A DNA stretch of 19,030 nucleotides from UBA3700 sp963592135 (GCA_963592135.1 CAVAVP010000017.1:1-19030), one strand, 5' to 3'; positions 7,332-15,759 are shown, counted from the first letter of the stretch. Made by a program: numbers and translations. Notes: a model not told the origin generated them from the sequence alone.

Positions 7332-7353
7332 ATATTTATTTAAATGTTAGAAT
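7324..7353 (+). promoter_or_regulatory. Candidate promoter of the frameshifted membrane-protein gene
   Basis: TTACCA (7324-7329) and TAGAAT (7348-7353) are 18 nt apart. A TG at 7345-7346 gives an extended -10. A GAAGG ribosome site (7406-7410) lies 8 nt before the ATG at 7419. Confidence 0.45.
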
Positions 7354-7418
7354 ATAAGAAGAGAGTGTAACAAGTAATTTTGAGATAAATTGTAAGGAGT
7401 AAAAAGAAGGAAACAAGT

Positions 7419-8110
7419 ATGACTGAATTTAATGATATTGGTATTTCTCGTCAAGTAGACTGGCCACGTATTTCCCATTTATTCCGTATAGGATTATTTG
7501 GTGCTTTTTAACATTTATTGGAGATATGCTTTTAGGATGGGGTGTAGAGGATGAAACATTATCCGGATTTTTTCGAATGTTTTCTGCATATACTAGTATT
7601 TCTGATGGTGGCATCTTAGCTGCTGCTATATTAGGACTTTTCGGTATTGTCTTTGAGGGATTTAGTTATTTTGGCATCTATCGTTTGATGGCCGAACGTG
7701 CTCCTAAGTATGCGCATCGCTATCGTGCGGGGATTTTTGGTTACCTAATTTTTGGTGGTTGTGGTTTTCATGTGCCTGTGTGCGCAATAGTATTTTTAAT
7801 GAAACACGGATTTGAAGACGCTCTTGTGCTAAAGTATGCGCTATATTTTGTACTTCCAGCTTTTGTATTGTTTTGGATTTTTTTTGCAATCTTGGAGATT
7901 ACCCAAATACAGGTTTTTGCAAAGGGATTAACCCCATATCCAAAATGGTGCTGGGTATTTTCTTTGCCTATAGGTATAGTAATAGCTTTGCTGTTTAATA
8001 TATTTGGAAACCACGCATGGGTGAATGCGATTTCTTGTGCATGGATAAGCGTGGGGAATCTTTGGATGTTTTTAGGATTAATTTTAACTATGCGTAGAAT
8101 TAAAAAATAA
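7419..8110 (+). pseudogene. Frameshifted multi-pass membrane protein (DUF6796-like)
   Basis: Translation from ATG 7419 gives MTEFNDIGISRQVDWPRISH and ends at a TAA (7508-7510). The next frame continues without a break as FLTFIGDMLLGWGVEDETLS and runs to 8110. Adding one T to the five-T run at 7505-7509 would restore a single protein of about 230 residues. That protein has several hydrophobic segments, for example GGILAAAILGLFGIVFEGFS, the YLIFGGCGFHVPVCAIVFLM stretch, and FVLPAFVLFWIFFAILEI. From memory it resembles the DUF6796 family of Bacillota membrane proteins, whose function is unknown. Nearly all its arginines use CGN codons whereas flanking genes use AGA, suggesting recent transfer. 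An internal start at ATG 7526 would give a 194-residue fragment. A sequencing error in the T-run cannot be excluded. Confidence 0.75.
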
Positions 8111-8286
8111 TTAGAAGAAATCATATAGGGATAAAGAATTGTGCTATTAGAAAACTTTGAGTTTTTAATTCAGTTATTTTATATTTATTAAATCGAATTT
8201 TAAAAAATAATTTAAACATATCAAGAATCGAAGCAACAGGAGCCACGCGCACGTAATAATTAATAATATTACTTGTGTAAAATAAA

Positions 8287-8315
8287 ATAGTTTGTTAATA
8301 TTATACTTGTATAAT
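8287..8315 (+). promoter_or_regulatory. Possible promoter of the large lipoprotein gene
   Basis: A perfect TATAAT (8310-8315) lies 27 nt before the ATG, but no good -35 sits at 16-18 nt; TTGTTA (8292-8297) is only 12 nt away. The rest of the 8111-8342 gap is AT-rich. It holds an alternating purine-pyrimidine tract at 8244-8255 and an imperfect direct repeat, TAATATTACTTGTGTAA and TAATATTATACTTGTATAA (about 8264-8280 and 8296-8314). Confidence 0.3.
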
Positions 8316-8342
8316 TTCGAACAAAATATGAGGCAATTTGAA

Positions 8343-11300
8343 ATGAAAAAAATAAGTATATTTTTAATAATTACGACGATAGCGTTAATTATGTTAATGG
8401 TTTTTGTTGGTTGTAAGAAAGATGAGACCATAACATTAAAAGCTCCGGAAAATATTGTTATAAATGGTAGTGTAATAAGTTGGGATGCAGTAGAAAATGC
8501 TACTGGATATGAAGTTATAGTAGATAACAATACTGATAATGTCATAAGTACAGTGGATGCTATGTATACCGAAAATTTAACCGAACTTGGCAGTCATTCA
8601 ATAAAGATTAGAGCTGTTTATAGTTCAAATGATGAAAAAATATATAGTGATTATTCAACATTTACTTTTGACAAAAAAGAAAAATTAGTAATGAGTAGTG
8701 TTGCTATAAATGATAAAGTTGCTTCATGGGATGCAGTAGAAAATGCTGTAGGTTATTATGTTAAAGTTATAAATGTTTCGAGTGATGTATTGTATGAGGG
8801 AACAATTACGGATACTTCTTATTCTTTTGATGAGTCATCCGTAGCAGTAGATGAACAAAAATATTCAAAACCAGCTTTATATACAATTTATGTAACAGCA
8901 AAAGTTGCAGAAAATGAAACAAGATATTCAGATTCAAATTCTACATTTGCCTACTATTGTGTAACAACTCAAGTTGAAAAGACATCAATTACAGCAGTTA
9001 CATCTACAAGCATAAGATGGAAAGCAATGTCAAATGCAACTGGATATACTCTATATCTATACTTTGTTGGGCCAAGTGGTGATGAATTAGTAAAGACTTA
9101 TGATTCTTCAACTAATTCATATTCTTTATCCTACTTAGATTTTGAAACAAAAGGTATTGGAACATATTATGTTTTAATTAAAGCCTTAGGTGATAAAGGT
9201 GATAATAAGGTTTATTTAGATAGCGAGATAAGTGAAAGAGAAAAAGATTCCGAGACAGGTAAATATTTATATGACTTAAAAGTTATAGATAATGCCCCAT
9301 CAGATTTGACAATGTCTATTGATTCAGAAAATAAAACATGGGTAGCATTTACATTGGATTCCATTGATGATATTGAATATTGCACAGTTTATTTAAAAGC
9401 TTATAATGCGGATGAATCTTCATCATTAACTACTATTGATAAAACAATATCTTTAGGAAGTGGAGCCTTTGATTGTAGTGTAACAACAGATACGACAATA
9501 GATACATCGAAAAAATATTATGAAATTTCTAATGATGATACTCAATATAGAGAAGCTAGAAATTATACAAAGATGGACCCAACTATTAATTCATATAATG
9601 CGGCTCTTGATTACTATAGAATGGTTGAAGGTGCTAGTACTCATAGTTATGAGTTATTAGTTGAAGATCATTATTATAAGATAGACAATACGGCGATAAC
9701 ATTAGAGCCTAATGATAAGTACTATACAAAAGATGCAAATGATGTATATACATTGTTTGAAGTAATGTCATATAAGACAAGTTACGCTGAATTAGATGAT
9801 ACAACAACTTATTATACATTAAATGATTTAAACGAATATGTATCAATAGGAACAAAGAGTGAAATTGTTGATGGAGCATATGATAAATATTACTATCAAG
9901 CAGAAACATCATTATCTATAAGCGATTATTACTATAAATATGATAGTACAGGTTTTAATAAGGCTGCAAACTATTATTTAAGAGGTAATGAATTAACAAG
10001 TTTTGAATCAGATGTTCAATATTATGAATTTAATAATGTTACATATAATTTGTGTATAGATGATTTGTTCTTTATAGTTGATGAAGATGGAAATTATAAA
10101 TATGTAAGATCAGACATGTCATATTATGGAAAGTTGTTTACAATTTCAATGGATATGACGGGTACTTCATATCAAATAATTGTTCCAGATGCCATAACAT
10201 GTAAAGATCAATACTTAAGTTATAAAAAGCCAAGTTTAATTGATAGTTCTGTATCTTATGCAATATCTTCTATCAAAGGCTATTTTGACAGCGAGGAAGA
10301 GTATAACACATTTGTTAGTAAATATAATGGTTACTTTGGTGTAGAGACTATTGGCGAACTTCAATATATAAATTATGAGCCTGATAAGAATTATGTTCTT
10401 TTAACAGATTTAGATAACTTATCTTATAACTGGGTTTCAATTCCTGAGTTTTCAGGAATATTAGATGGTAATAACCATGCAATTAAAAATTTAGTTATAA
10501 TTGAGAAGAAAGGCGAAAAAGAAGTTGGATTTATAAAAACTAATACAGGAACCATAAAAGATTTATACTTTATAAATTCAATATTTAAAGACGATTCAGA
10601 TTCTAAAAATGTAGGTCTTGTAGTATATATAAATGAAAGTGCTGGTATGATTACAAATGTTTATGTGTCAGGAAGTATTAAGGGCGCTTACATTGGTGCA
10701 GGTGTAGCATATGCTAATGATGGAACAATATCACATGCTCAATCAGATGTAGATATTTCTTCTAGAGTATGCTCAGGTTTTGTTTATTTAAACAATGCCA
10801 CTATTAAATCCTCAATCTCTCTTGGAGATATCACAGCCTCAGATAACTATATAAGTTTAGGCGATTATAATAAAACCTTAGATAGTTTATCTGAACATAC
10901 AAGTGATGCTGTTTATGTATATATTGATTCAGAGTATAAGTATTTAGGTTTAGGTTCAGAAATTATAGCTAATAATGATTTATTATTAGATTCAGATAAA
11001 AAGTATGATGAATATTTCTGCGTTAAAAAACTTGATGTTTTAGGTGCAGGTTTTGCATATAAAAACAGTGGAAATATATCTTATAGTTATTCTCAAGGAA
11101 GTGTATCAGTAGTAGCAATTTTAGGAAAAGCACAAGCTGCAGGATTTGTAGTTGAAAATAGTGGAACTGGAACTATTGAGAGTTCGTTATCAGGTCCAAA
11201 ATTCTCAAGCAATTCTAAAAACTTATTAAAAGTAAATGCAGAGAGTAACGCTTTAGAATCTGAAGCTGCGGGTTTTGTGGTTAAAAATGATGGTATAATA

Positions 11301-11870
11301 AAATACAGTTACTCAACACTACAAGCAACGGCTCAAGATGTATTTGGTGGTTTTGTAGCAAACAACTCTTCTACGGGTGAAATTGAAGCTTGTTACTCAA
11401 CAGGTGGCATAGGAATACAAACATCAGGTATTCAAGGTGTATTCTTGGCTTTAAATGAAGGCTCTGTTACCAACTGTTACTTCTACAATGCTTACGCAAC
11501 ACAAACACAAAACAACAATGATTCATATGCAACACGTGCAACAAGCGTAAATGATTTAGTAGAAAAAATAAATGCACTAAGCAGCAATAAGTTTGCAACT
11601 ATCTCTAACGTTGTTACCCCAGCTGTTGTTGGAATAATTTATGTAGAAGAATATGAAACTTCAATTGGAACAGGTTCATATATTAAGACTGTAGGGGAGT
11701 ATTCTACTGTTATAGAAGGTAGTGTGGTGACATATTCTGATATTGTTTCAGATAGTAATAATTTCGATTATATTGTTATAGGAAGTGTATCAGTAAAAGG
11801 AACTGCACTTGTTGTATATCAAAATAAAACAACAAATGATAGGGTCGTAATTAAAGTTACAATAAAATAA
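8343..11870 (+). CDS. Giant surface lipoprotein with FN3-like, Tyr-rich and GLUG repeats
   Basis: From ATG 8343 the protein has 1,175 residues. This start is chosen because GAGG (8330-8333) lies 9 nt upstream and a signal peptide follows directly (MKKISIFLIITT...). The lipobox ends VFVGC, with C24 the lipidated residue. Three fibronectin-III-like units (about 33-110, 112-205 and 210-312) carry the SWDAVENATGYEV-type motif. A tyrosine-rich repeat region (about 380-570) repeats patterns such as DKYYTKDANDVYT and TTYYTLNDLNEYV. A GLUG/beta-helix region (about 697-1055) opens with WVSIPEFSGILDGN and repeats GFVxxNxGxIxxSYSxG-like units. A short tail follows 1066. It should be anchored outside the membrane and bind a surface partner, perhaps carbohydrate or protein; the ligand is unknown. 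The gene is monocistronic up to the terminator at 11879. Confidence 0.9.
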   Translation: MKKISIFLIITTIALIMLMVFVGCKKDETITLKAPENIVINGSVISWDAVENATGYEVIVDNNTDNVISTVDAMYTENLTELGSHSIKIRAVYSSNDEKIYSDYSTFTFDKKEKLVMSSVAINDKVASWDAVENAVGYYVKVINVSSDVLYEGTITDTSYSFDESSVAVDEQKYSKPALYTIYVTAKVAENETRYSDSNSTFAYYCVTTQVEKTSITAVTSTSIRWKAMSNATGYTLYLYFVGPSGDELVKTYDSSTNSYSLSYLDFETKGIGTYYVLIKALGDKGDNKVYLDSEISEREKDSETGKYLYDLKVIDNAPSDLTMSIDSENKTWVAFTLDSIDDIEYCTVYLKAYNADESSSLTTIDKTISLGSGAFDCSVTTDTTIDTSKKYYEISNDDTQYREARNYTKMDPTINSYNAALDYYRMVEGASTHSYELLVEDHYYKIDNTAITLEPNDKYYTKDANDVYTLFEVMSYKTSYAELDDTTTYYTLNDLNEYVSIGTKSEIVDGAYDKYYYQAETSLSISDYYYKYDSTGFNKAANYYLRGNELTSFESDVQYYEFNNVTYNLCIDDLFFIVDEDGNYKYVRSDMSYYGKLFTISMDMTGTSYQIIVPDAITCKDQYLSYKKPSLIDSSVSYAISSIKGYFDSEEEYNTFVSKYNGYFGVETIGELQYINYEPDKNYVLLTDLDNLSYNWVSIPEFSGILDGNNHAIKNLVIIEKKGEKEVGFIKTNTGTIKDLYFINSIFKDDSDSKNVGLVVYINESAGMITNVYVSGSIKGAYIGAGVAYANDGTISHAQSDVDISSRVCSGFVYLNNATIKSSISLGDITASDNYISLGDYNKTLDSLSEHTSDAVYVYIDSEYKYLGLGSEIIANNDLLLDSDKKYDEYFCVKKLDVLGAGFAYKNSGNISYSYSQGSVSVVAILGKAQAAGFVVENSGTGTIESSLSGPKFSSNSKNLLKVNAESNALESEAAGFVVKNDGIIKYSYSTLQATAQDVFGGFVANNSSTGEIEACYSTGGIGIQTSGIQGVFLALNEGSVTNCYFYNAYATQTQNNNDSYATRATSVNDLVEKINALSSNKFATISNVVTPAVVGIIYVEEYETSIGTGSYIKTVGEYSTVIEGSVVTYSDIVSDSNNFDYIVIGSVSVKGTALVVYQNKTTNDRVVIKVTIK
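8481..8747 (+). repeat. 21-nt identical pair inside the FN3-like repeats
   Basis: Bases 8481-8501 and 8727-8747 are identical over 21 nt (starting TGGGATGCAG) and lie 246 nt apart. They encode WDAVENA in two successive fibronectin-like units. The surrounding DNA has diverged, so either the motif is conserved at DNA level by recent duplication, or gene conversion has kept it the same. Confidence 0.8.
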
Positions 11871-11878
11871 AAATAATC

Positions 11879-11903
11879 AAGGGTCATTGTGGCCCTTTTT
11901 TTT
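11879..11903 (+). terminator. Intrinsic terminator after the lipoprotein gene
   Basis: AAGGGTCA (11879-11886) pairs with TGGCCCTT (11890-11897), including one G-T pair, around a 3-nt loop, and is followed by a T-run to 11903. The next gene's ATG is at 11906, almost in the T-run. Confidence 0.85.
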
Positions 11904-11905
11904 GT

Positions 11906-12601
11906 ATGAAAAGACTTACATTATTTTTAGATGCTGACGATACTTTATTTGATTTTGATGCTGCAGAAACAGCAGCGGTTTCTATGCTTTTTAAGGATTA
12001 TGGGTTTTTAAAGTATGATGGAATTGTTCCGCTTTACAAAGAGAATAACTTAAAATGCTGGAAAGCTTTAGAAAGAGGAGAAATCACAAGGGCACAAGTA
12101 GCCAAATTAAGATTTAAATGGACTTTTGACAACTATAATATTGAGTTTGGTGATTATGATAATTTAAATAAGGAATATTGGGTTTATCTAGGTCAGCAAA
12201 CAATAACCTTAAAAGGTGCTGAAGATTTTTTAAAAAAGATATATAAAGAAAACGATTTATATATAGTTACAAATGGCACTACACATGTTCAAAACAATAG
12301 ATTTAAATTATCAGGATTAGATAAATATTTTATAAGAAGATTTATATCTGAGCAAATTGGTTCCCAAAAACCATCGAAGGAATTTTTTGATTATATTGAA
12401 AAAGAACTAAAGGGAATAGATAGGGAAAACGCGTATATAATTGGAGATTCATTAACTAGTGATATGAAAGCTGGTGTTAATGCAAATATAAAGACTATAT
12501 GGTTTAATTTAAAGAGAGAGTCAATAGGTGAAAGTAAAGTAAATTTTGAAGTTCATAACTTTGATGAATTATATAATTTAATAGAAGATTTAAGAAAATA
12601 G
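11906..12601 (+). CDS. HAD-superfamily phosphatase, YjjG-like
   Basis: A 231-residue cytoplasmic HAD hydrolase, probably a nucleotidase or small-phosphate phosphatase. All four HAD motifs are visible: DADDT with nucleophile D9 and acid/base D11, T122 in VTNGTT, K155 in GSQKPSKEFF, and GDSLTSDMKAG with D181 and D186. The wording DADDTLFDF at the very start is typical of the YjjG-type pyrimidine 5'-nucleotidases, which remove modified nucleotides, but the substrate is not proved. The cap is the helical C1 type. The ATG lies 2 nt past the T-run of the preceding terminator and has no Shine-Dalgarno, which is odd. A downstream in-frame start would remove the catalytic motif, so 11906 is kept. The alcohol dehydrogenase gene follows after 1 nt. 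Confidence 0.92.
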   Translation: MKRLTLFLDADDTLFDFDAAETAAVSMLFKDYGFLKYDGIVPLYKENNLKCWKALERGEITRAQVAKLRFKWTFDNYNIEFGDYDNLNKEYWVYLGQQTITLKGAEDFLKKIYKENDLYIVTNGTTHVQNNRFKLSGLDKYFIRRFISEQIGSQKPSKEFFDYIEKELKGIDRENAYIIGDSLTSDMKAGVNANIKTIWFNLKRESIGESKVNFEVHNFDELYNLIEDLRK

Positions 12602-12602
12602 T

Positions 12603-13784
12603 ATGGAAAATTTTAGTTATTATGCGCCAACAAAAGTGATATTTGGAAAGGGTTCTTTAGAAAAACTTTCAGGTGAGTGTTTAAATATAAATGCAAAGAG
12701 AGTTTTTATTGTTTATGGATCAAAAAGAATTGAAGAAAATGGTCTTTTAGAAGATGTTAAAAATAAATTAGATAAAGCACGAATAGAATATTTTTTGTTT
12801 GGGGGAGTTAAAGCAAATCCATCATTAGAGTATGCTCTGGTTGGTATAGATAAAGCAAGAGAATTTAGCCCTAATTTAATATTGGCAATTGGAGGTGGCT
12901 CGGTTATAGATACAGCAAAAGCAATCTCCGTTGGCGCGATAAATGATATAGACATATGGGAGGCTTGGTGTGGCAAGGTAAAGTTTAATAAAACACTTCC
13001 TGTTTCATGTATATTAACTATTCCTGCAGCAGGCTCTGAAATGAGCAATAGTGCGGTGCTTACTAATGAAAAAATTAAATCAAAACGGGGGTTAAGCTGT
13101 GACCTTTATAGATGCAAATTTGCCATCATGGATCCATTTTTTGCTGAGACTCTACCTAAAAAACAAATAGCGTGTGGTGTTGTAGATACTATGCTTCATA
13201 CAATAGAAAGATATTTTTATCCAAAAGAAAAACAACATAATCATATGAGCGACGAAATAGCAGAAGGGTTGCTTAGAAATGTTATTAAATACGGAAGCAT
13301 ATTATATGGTGATCAAACTAATTATGAGGCTATGAGTGAGGTTATGTGGGCAAGTTCTTTATCTCATAACGATTTAACAGGTTTAGGTGGAGGAAAGGAT
13401 TTTTCAGTTCATCAACTAGGTCATGAAATATCTGCTATGTTTGATATAACGCATGGGGAATCGCTAAGTGCTATATGGGCTTCATGGTGTAGGTATGTAT
13501 TTGAAAATGATATAGATAGATTTGCACAATTTGCAAAAAATGTATGGGGAAGTAAATATGAAGGAATTGAAGCTGCAAGGGATGGAATAAACAAAACCGA
13601 AGCATATTTTAAATTCTTAGATATGCCTATTTCTATAGACGAGCTTCCTTGTGGAAAATTTGATGAAAAAATAATAGATGAACTTGCTTTAAAATGCACA
13701 AGGAATGAAACAAGGAAAATAGGCGTTTTTAAACCACTTGATTTAAAAATGGTAAAAGAAGTATATAATTTGGCAAATTTTTAG
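12603..13784 (+). CDS. Iron-containing alcohol dehydrogenase (butanol dehydrogenase/YqhD type)
   Basis: A 393-residue NAD(P)H-dependent group III alcohol dehydrogenase that reduces aldehydes to alcohols. The N-terminal Rossmann part includes PTKVIFGKGS and the GGGSVIDTAKA nucleotide-binding loop (97-107). The metal site matches YqhD: D195 and H199 in GVVDTMLHT, H270 in SVHQLGHE, and H284 in DITHGES, with the same 14-residue gap between the last two histidines. It resembles the butanol dehydrogenases of Clostridia, but the physiological aldehyde is unknown. It could serve fermentation or detoxify reactive aldehydes. It starts 1 nt after the HAD stop, so the two form an operon. The sequence is complete, with no missing catalytic residue. 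Confidence 0.93.
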   Translation: MENFSYYAPTKVIFGKGSLEKLSGECLNINAKRVFIVYGSKRIEENGLLEDVKNKLDKARIEYFLFGGVKANPSLEYALVGIDKAREFSPNLILAIGGGSVIDTAKAISVGAINDIDIWEAWCGKVKFNKTLPVSCILTIPAAGSEMSNSAVLTNEKIKSKRGLSCDLYRCKFAIMDPFFAETLPKKQIACGVVDTMLHTIERYFYPKEKQHNHMSDEIAEGLLRNVIKYGSILYGDQTNYEAMSEVMWASSLSHNDLTGLGGGKDFSVHQLGHEISAMFDITHGESLSAIWASWCRYVFENDIDRFAQFAKNVWGSKYEGIEAARDGINKTEAYFKFLDMPISIDELPCGKFDEKIIDELALKCTRNETRKIGVFKPLDLKMVKEVYNLANF

Positions 13785-13794
13785 CCATTTTTTT
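13771..13794 (+). terminator. Weak terminator overlapping the alcohol dehydrogenase stop
   Basis: TGGC (13771-13774) and GCCA (13784-13787) can pair around the stop codon, followed by seven T (13788-13794). The stem has only 4 bp, so efficiency is doubtful. Confidence 0.3.
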
Positions 13795-13796
13795 CC

Positions 13797-13826
13797 TTGT
13801 GTTTATTTACGCGCGAGTGATATAAT
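13797..13826 (+). promoter_or_regulatory. Promoter of the GtrA/DUF1508 fusion gene
   Basis: TTGTGT (13797-13802) and a perfect TATAAT (13821-13826) are 18 nt apart, with TG at 13818-13819 forming an extended -10. The spacer carries TACGCGCG (13808-13815). The layout closely parallels the proS promoter. Confidence 0.65.
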
Positions 13827-13879
13827 TTTAACTACAAAAAATATTAACTATTCTATCTTAATTAGAAACAGGAGGAAAT

Positions 13880-15691
13880 ATGGCAGAAAAGAAGAAAAGT
13901 ACATTCTTGCAATTTGTTTTATTTATTGTAATGAGTTTAGCAGCATTTGTTGTACAAATTGTTTTAGTACAATTTTTACCAAAATTATTGGTTTTATGTG
14001 GTGTTAGTGATAGTGCTACCTTTACAGCTTGGATCTTTGGACAATACACGGTTCCTGCATTTATAGGTTTTGCTGTAGGTAACGTAGCTGCAAAGATAAT
14101 ATCTTACATTTTAAATAGAAAGAAAACTTTTGGTGCAGTAAATAATTTAGCATTCTCAATGACGGTATATGTTATTATGTGCGTTGTATTAATTATTGCT
14201 GAAACATTAGTGGGTGAACCTTTAGCAAAAGCTTATGCTAATTTATTTAAAAATGTTCCAGCTCTTGTTGAATGGTCTTCGACATTATCTATGATTACAT
14301 ATTCTATTGCAGATTTCTTAATCGTATTCGTTATGGAAAAATTTGTTATTATGAACGATAACTTATTTAAGTCAAAGAACAAAGAAACAGCAAAAGAAAT
14401 CGGAGTAGCAACAGAAATAGAAGATACTGAAGAGGAAGAAGTAGAGGTGACTGAATCTCAAGAAGAAACTAAAGATGAAACTCCTGTTCAAGAAGTTGAA
14501 ACTGATGAAGATGAAAAAACTGAGGAAGTAGAGGAAGAAACGGATGAAGGGTCCCAAGAGGAAGAATTTGTAGAAACAGAAAAAGATACTGAGGCTCAAG
14601 AAGAAGTTCCAGTAATTGAAGAATCAGTGACTGAAGAAACTCCAGCAGTTGAAGAAACTAAGGAAGAAATTGAAGAACCTACTGAGGAAAAAGTAGAAGA
14701 AACTCAAGAAGAAGCTGAGGTTGAGGAAGTTAAGGAAGAAGAAAAAATAGAAGAGCCTGCAGAAGAAATTGCTGCCGAGGAAGAAACTCAAGAAGAATCT
14801 GAAGTTAAGGAAATTAAAGAAGAAGAAAAAGTAGAAGAAACTCCAGCAGTTGAAGAAATTGCTCCTGAAACTAAAGCAGAAGAAGCACCTGTAAAAGAGG
14901 CAAAGTCTTCTAAACAAAAGGCTATGGGAACTATTGAGTTTGACTTAAGAGTTGATGGATATCACTTCTCAATTTATGCTAACAATAAGCAATTAATGTT
15001 TGAATCTCAAGGATTTGCTTCTGAAGATTCGGTAAAGAGTGGTTTTGAAACTTTCAAAAATACAATCTTAGATCCAAAAGTGTTTGCATCAGTTTATCAA
15101 GATAAGAAAGGCTTATGGAGATTTATTATTGCAAAGAGATATGTAGGTGAATGTTATAAAACAAGACCTCAAGCAGAAAAGGCTATTGAGTCAGTTAAGA
15201 AGTTTACTAAACTTGGAGCTGTTGTTGATTATGAATTTGATCAAGAAAAAGAAGATGAGTATAAGGCAGCTAAGAAGAAATTCAATAGAGGTACTGGTGT
15301 TGATTGGGATACAGTATTAAAAGTTGGTAAGACTTCTGGTAAGTTTACAATCACAGGACGTGAAGATAGAGGATTCTTCTTTGCACTATATGCTAATAAT
15401 GGACAATTACTATATGGTAGTCGTTATTATGCTTCAGAGGATACATGTTCAGATGCTATCGTAACATTTAAAAAGGCTGCATATTTAAATAATTTCTTTA
15501 TTGATAAAGATAAGTTCGGTAACTATAGATTCGTTTTAAGAGGCGCTAATGCTGGTATTACATATCTAGGTGAAAGTTATGGAACAAAAGATGCTGCACA
15601 AAGTGCTGCAGAATCTGTAAGAAAGTTTGCTTTATCAGCAAAGATTATTCCATACGCTCCAGAAGTAGAGGAAAAAGAAGATAAAGAATAG
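13880..15691 (+). CDS. GtrA-like membrane domain fused to acidic linker and two DUF1508-like modules
   Basis: A 603-residue protein with an AGGAGG site just before its ATG. Residues 1-160 contain four hydrophobic helices (about 8-36, 50-77, 91-112 and 133-155) and the NRKKTF signature (79-84) of the GtrA family, which takes part in moving or modifying lipid-linked sugars. Residues about 178-345 are a Glu-rich, disordered-looking linker with internal repeats. Two related cytoplasmic modules follow (about 350-450 and 485-592). They share FxxYANNxQL, ASED, TFK, a DKxGxWRF-like strand and YxGExYxT...AESVxKF, which resembles DUF1508/YegP repeats of unknown function. The last residues (PYAPEVEEKEDKE) are acidic. 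GtrA proteins normally stop after the membrane domain, so this architecture is unusual. It is a single-gene unit between its own promoter and terminator. Confidence 0.85.
   Translation: MAEKKKSTFLQFVLFIVMSLAAFVVQIVLVQFLPKLLVLCGVSDSATFTAWIFGQYTVPAFIGFAVGNVAAKIISYILNRKKTFGAVNNLAFSMTVYVIMCVVLIIAETLVGEPLAKAYANLFKNVPALVEWSSTLSMITYSIADFLIVFVMEKFVIMNDNLFKSKNKETAKEIGVATEIEDTEEEEVEVTESQEETKDETPVQEVETDEDEKTEEVEEETDEGSQEEEFVETEKDTEAQEEVPVIEESVTEETPAVEETKEEIEEPTEEKVEETQEEAEVEEVKEEEKIEEPAEEIAAEEETQEESEVKEIKEEEKVEETPAVEEIAPETKAEEAPVKEAKSSKQKAMGTIEFDLRVDGYHFSIYANNKQLMFESQGFASEDSVKSGFETFKNTILDPKVFASVYQDKKGLWRFIIAKRYVGECYKTRPQAEKAIESVKKFTKLGAVVDYEFDQEKEDEYKAAKKKFNRGTGVDWDTVLKVGKTSGKFTITGREDRGFFFALYANNGQLLYGSRYYASEDTCSDAIVTFKKAAYLNNFFIDKDKFGNYRFVLRGANAGITYLGESYGTKDAAQSAAESVRKFALSAKIIPYAPEVEEKEDKE
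14702..14869 (+). repeat. Two 84-nt in-frame repeats in the acidic linker
   Basis: Units 14702-14785 and 14786-14869 are adjacent, each 28 codons long, starting TQEEAEVEEVKEEEK and TQEESEVKEIKEEEK. A second, longer-range similarity places CCAGCAGTTGAAGAA at about 14642 and 14843. Tandem duplication appears to have lengthened the linker. Confidence 0.75.
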
Positions 15692-15705
15692 TCTTTAATA
15701 AATAC

Positions 15706-15737
15706 AAATGTCGGACTTTTAGAGTCCGACATTTTTG
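15706..15737 (+). terminator. Strong intrinsic terminator after the GtrA/DUF1508 gene
   Basis: A perfect stem of about 12 bp (AATGTCGGACT, 15707-15717, with AGTCCGACATT, 15723-15733) has a 5-nt loop and a following T-run. Confidence 0.93.
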
Positions 15738-15759
15738 TTTTGTAAGAACAAGTTATATA

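Noticed and set aside
8151..8166. Small hairpin AAAACT-TTG-AGTTTT after the frameshifted gene as a terminator
   Set aside because: The stem is almost all A-T with a short T-run and would be very unstable.
8292..8342. Earlier in-frame starts for the lipoprotein (ATG 8292 and ATG 8328)
   Set aside because: They would place polar residues before the signal peptide, and the ATG at 8343 has GAGG 9 nt upstream.
14638..14870. CRISPR-like array from the repeated bases in the acidic linker
   Set aside because: The repeats are in frame, directly adjacent, with no unique spacers, and encode a continuous Glu-rich protein segment.
14372..14917. Antisense Phe-rich open frames opposite the GtrA/DUF1508 gene
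   Set aside because: They are the reverse of a GAA/GAG-rich linker, have no promoter or ribosome site, and no recognisable protein pattern.
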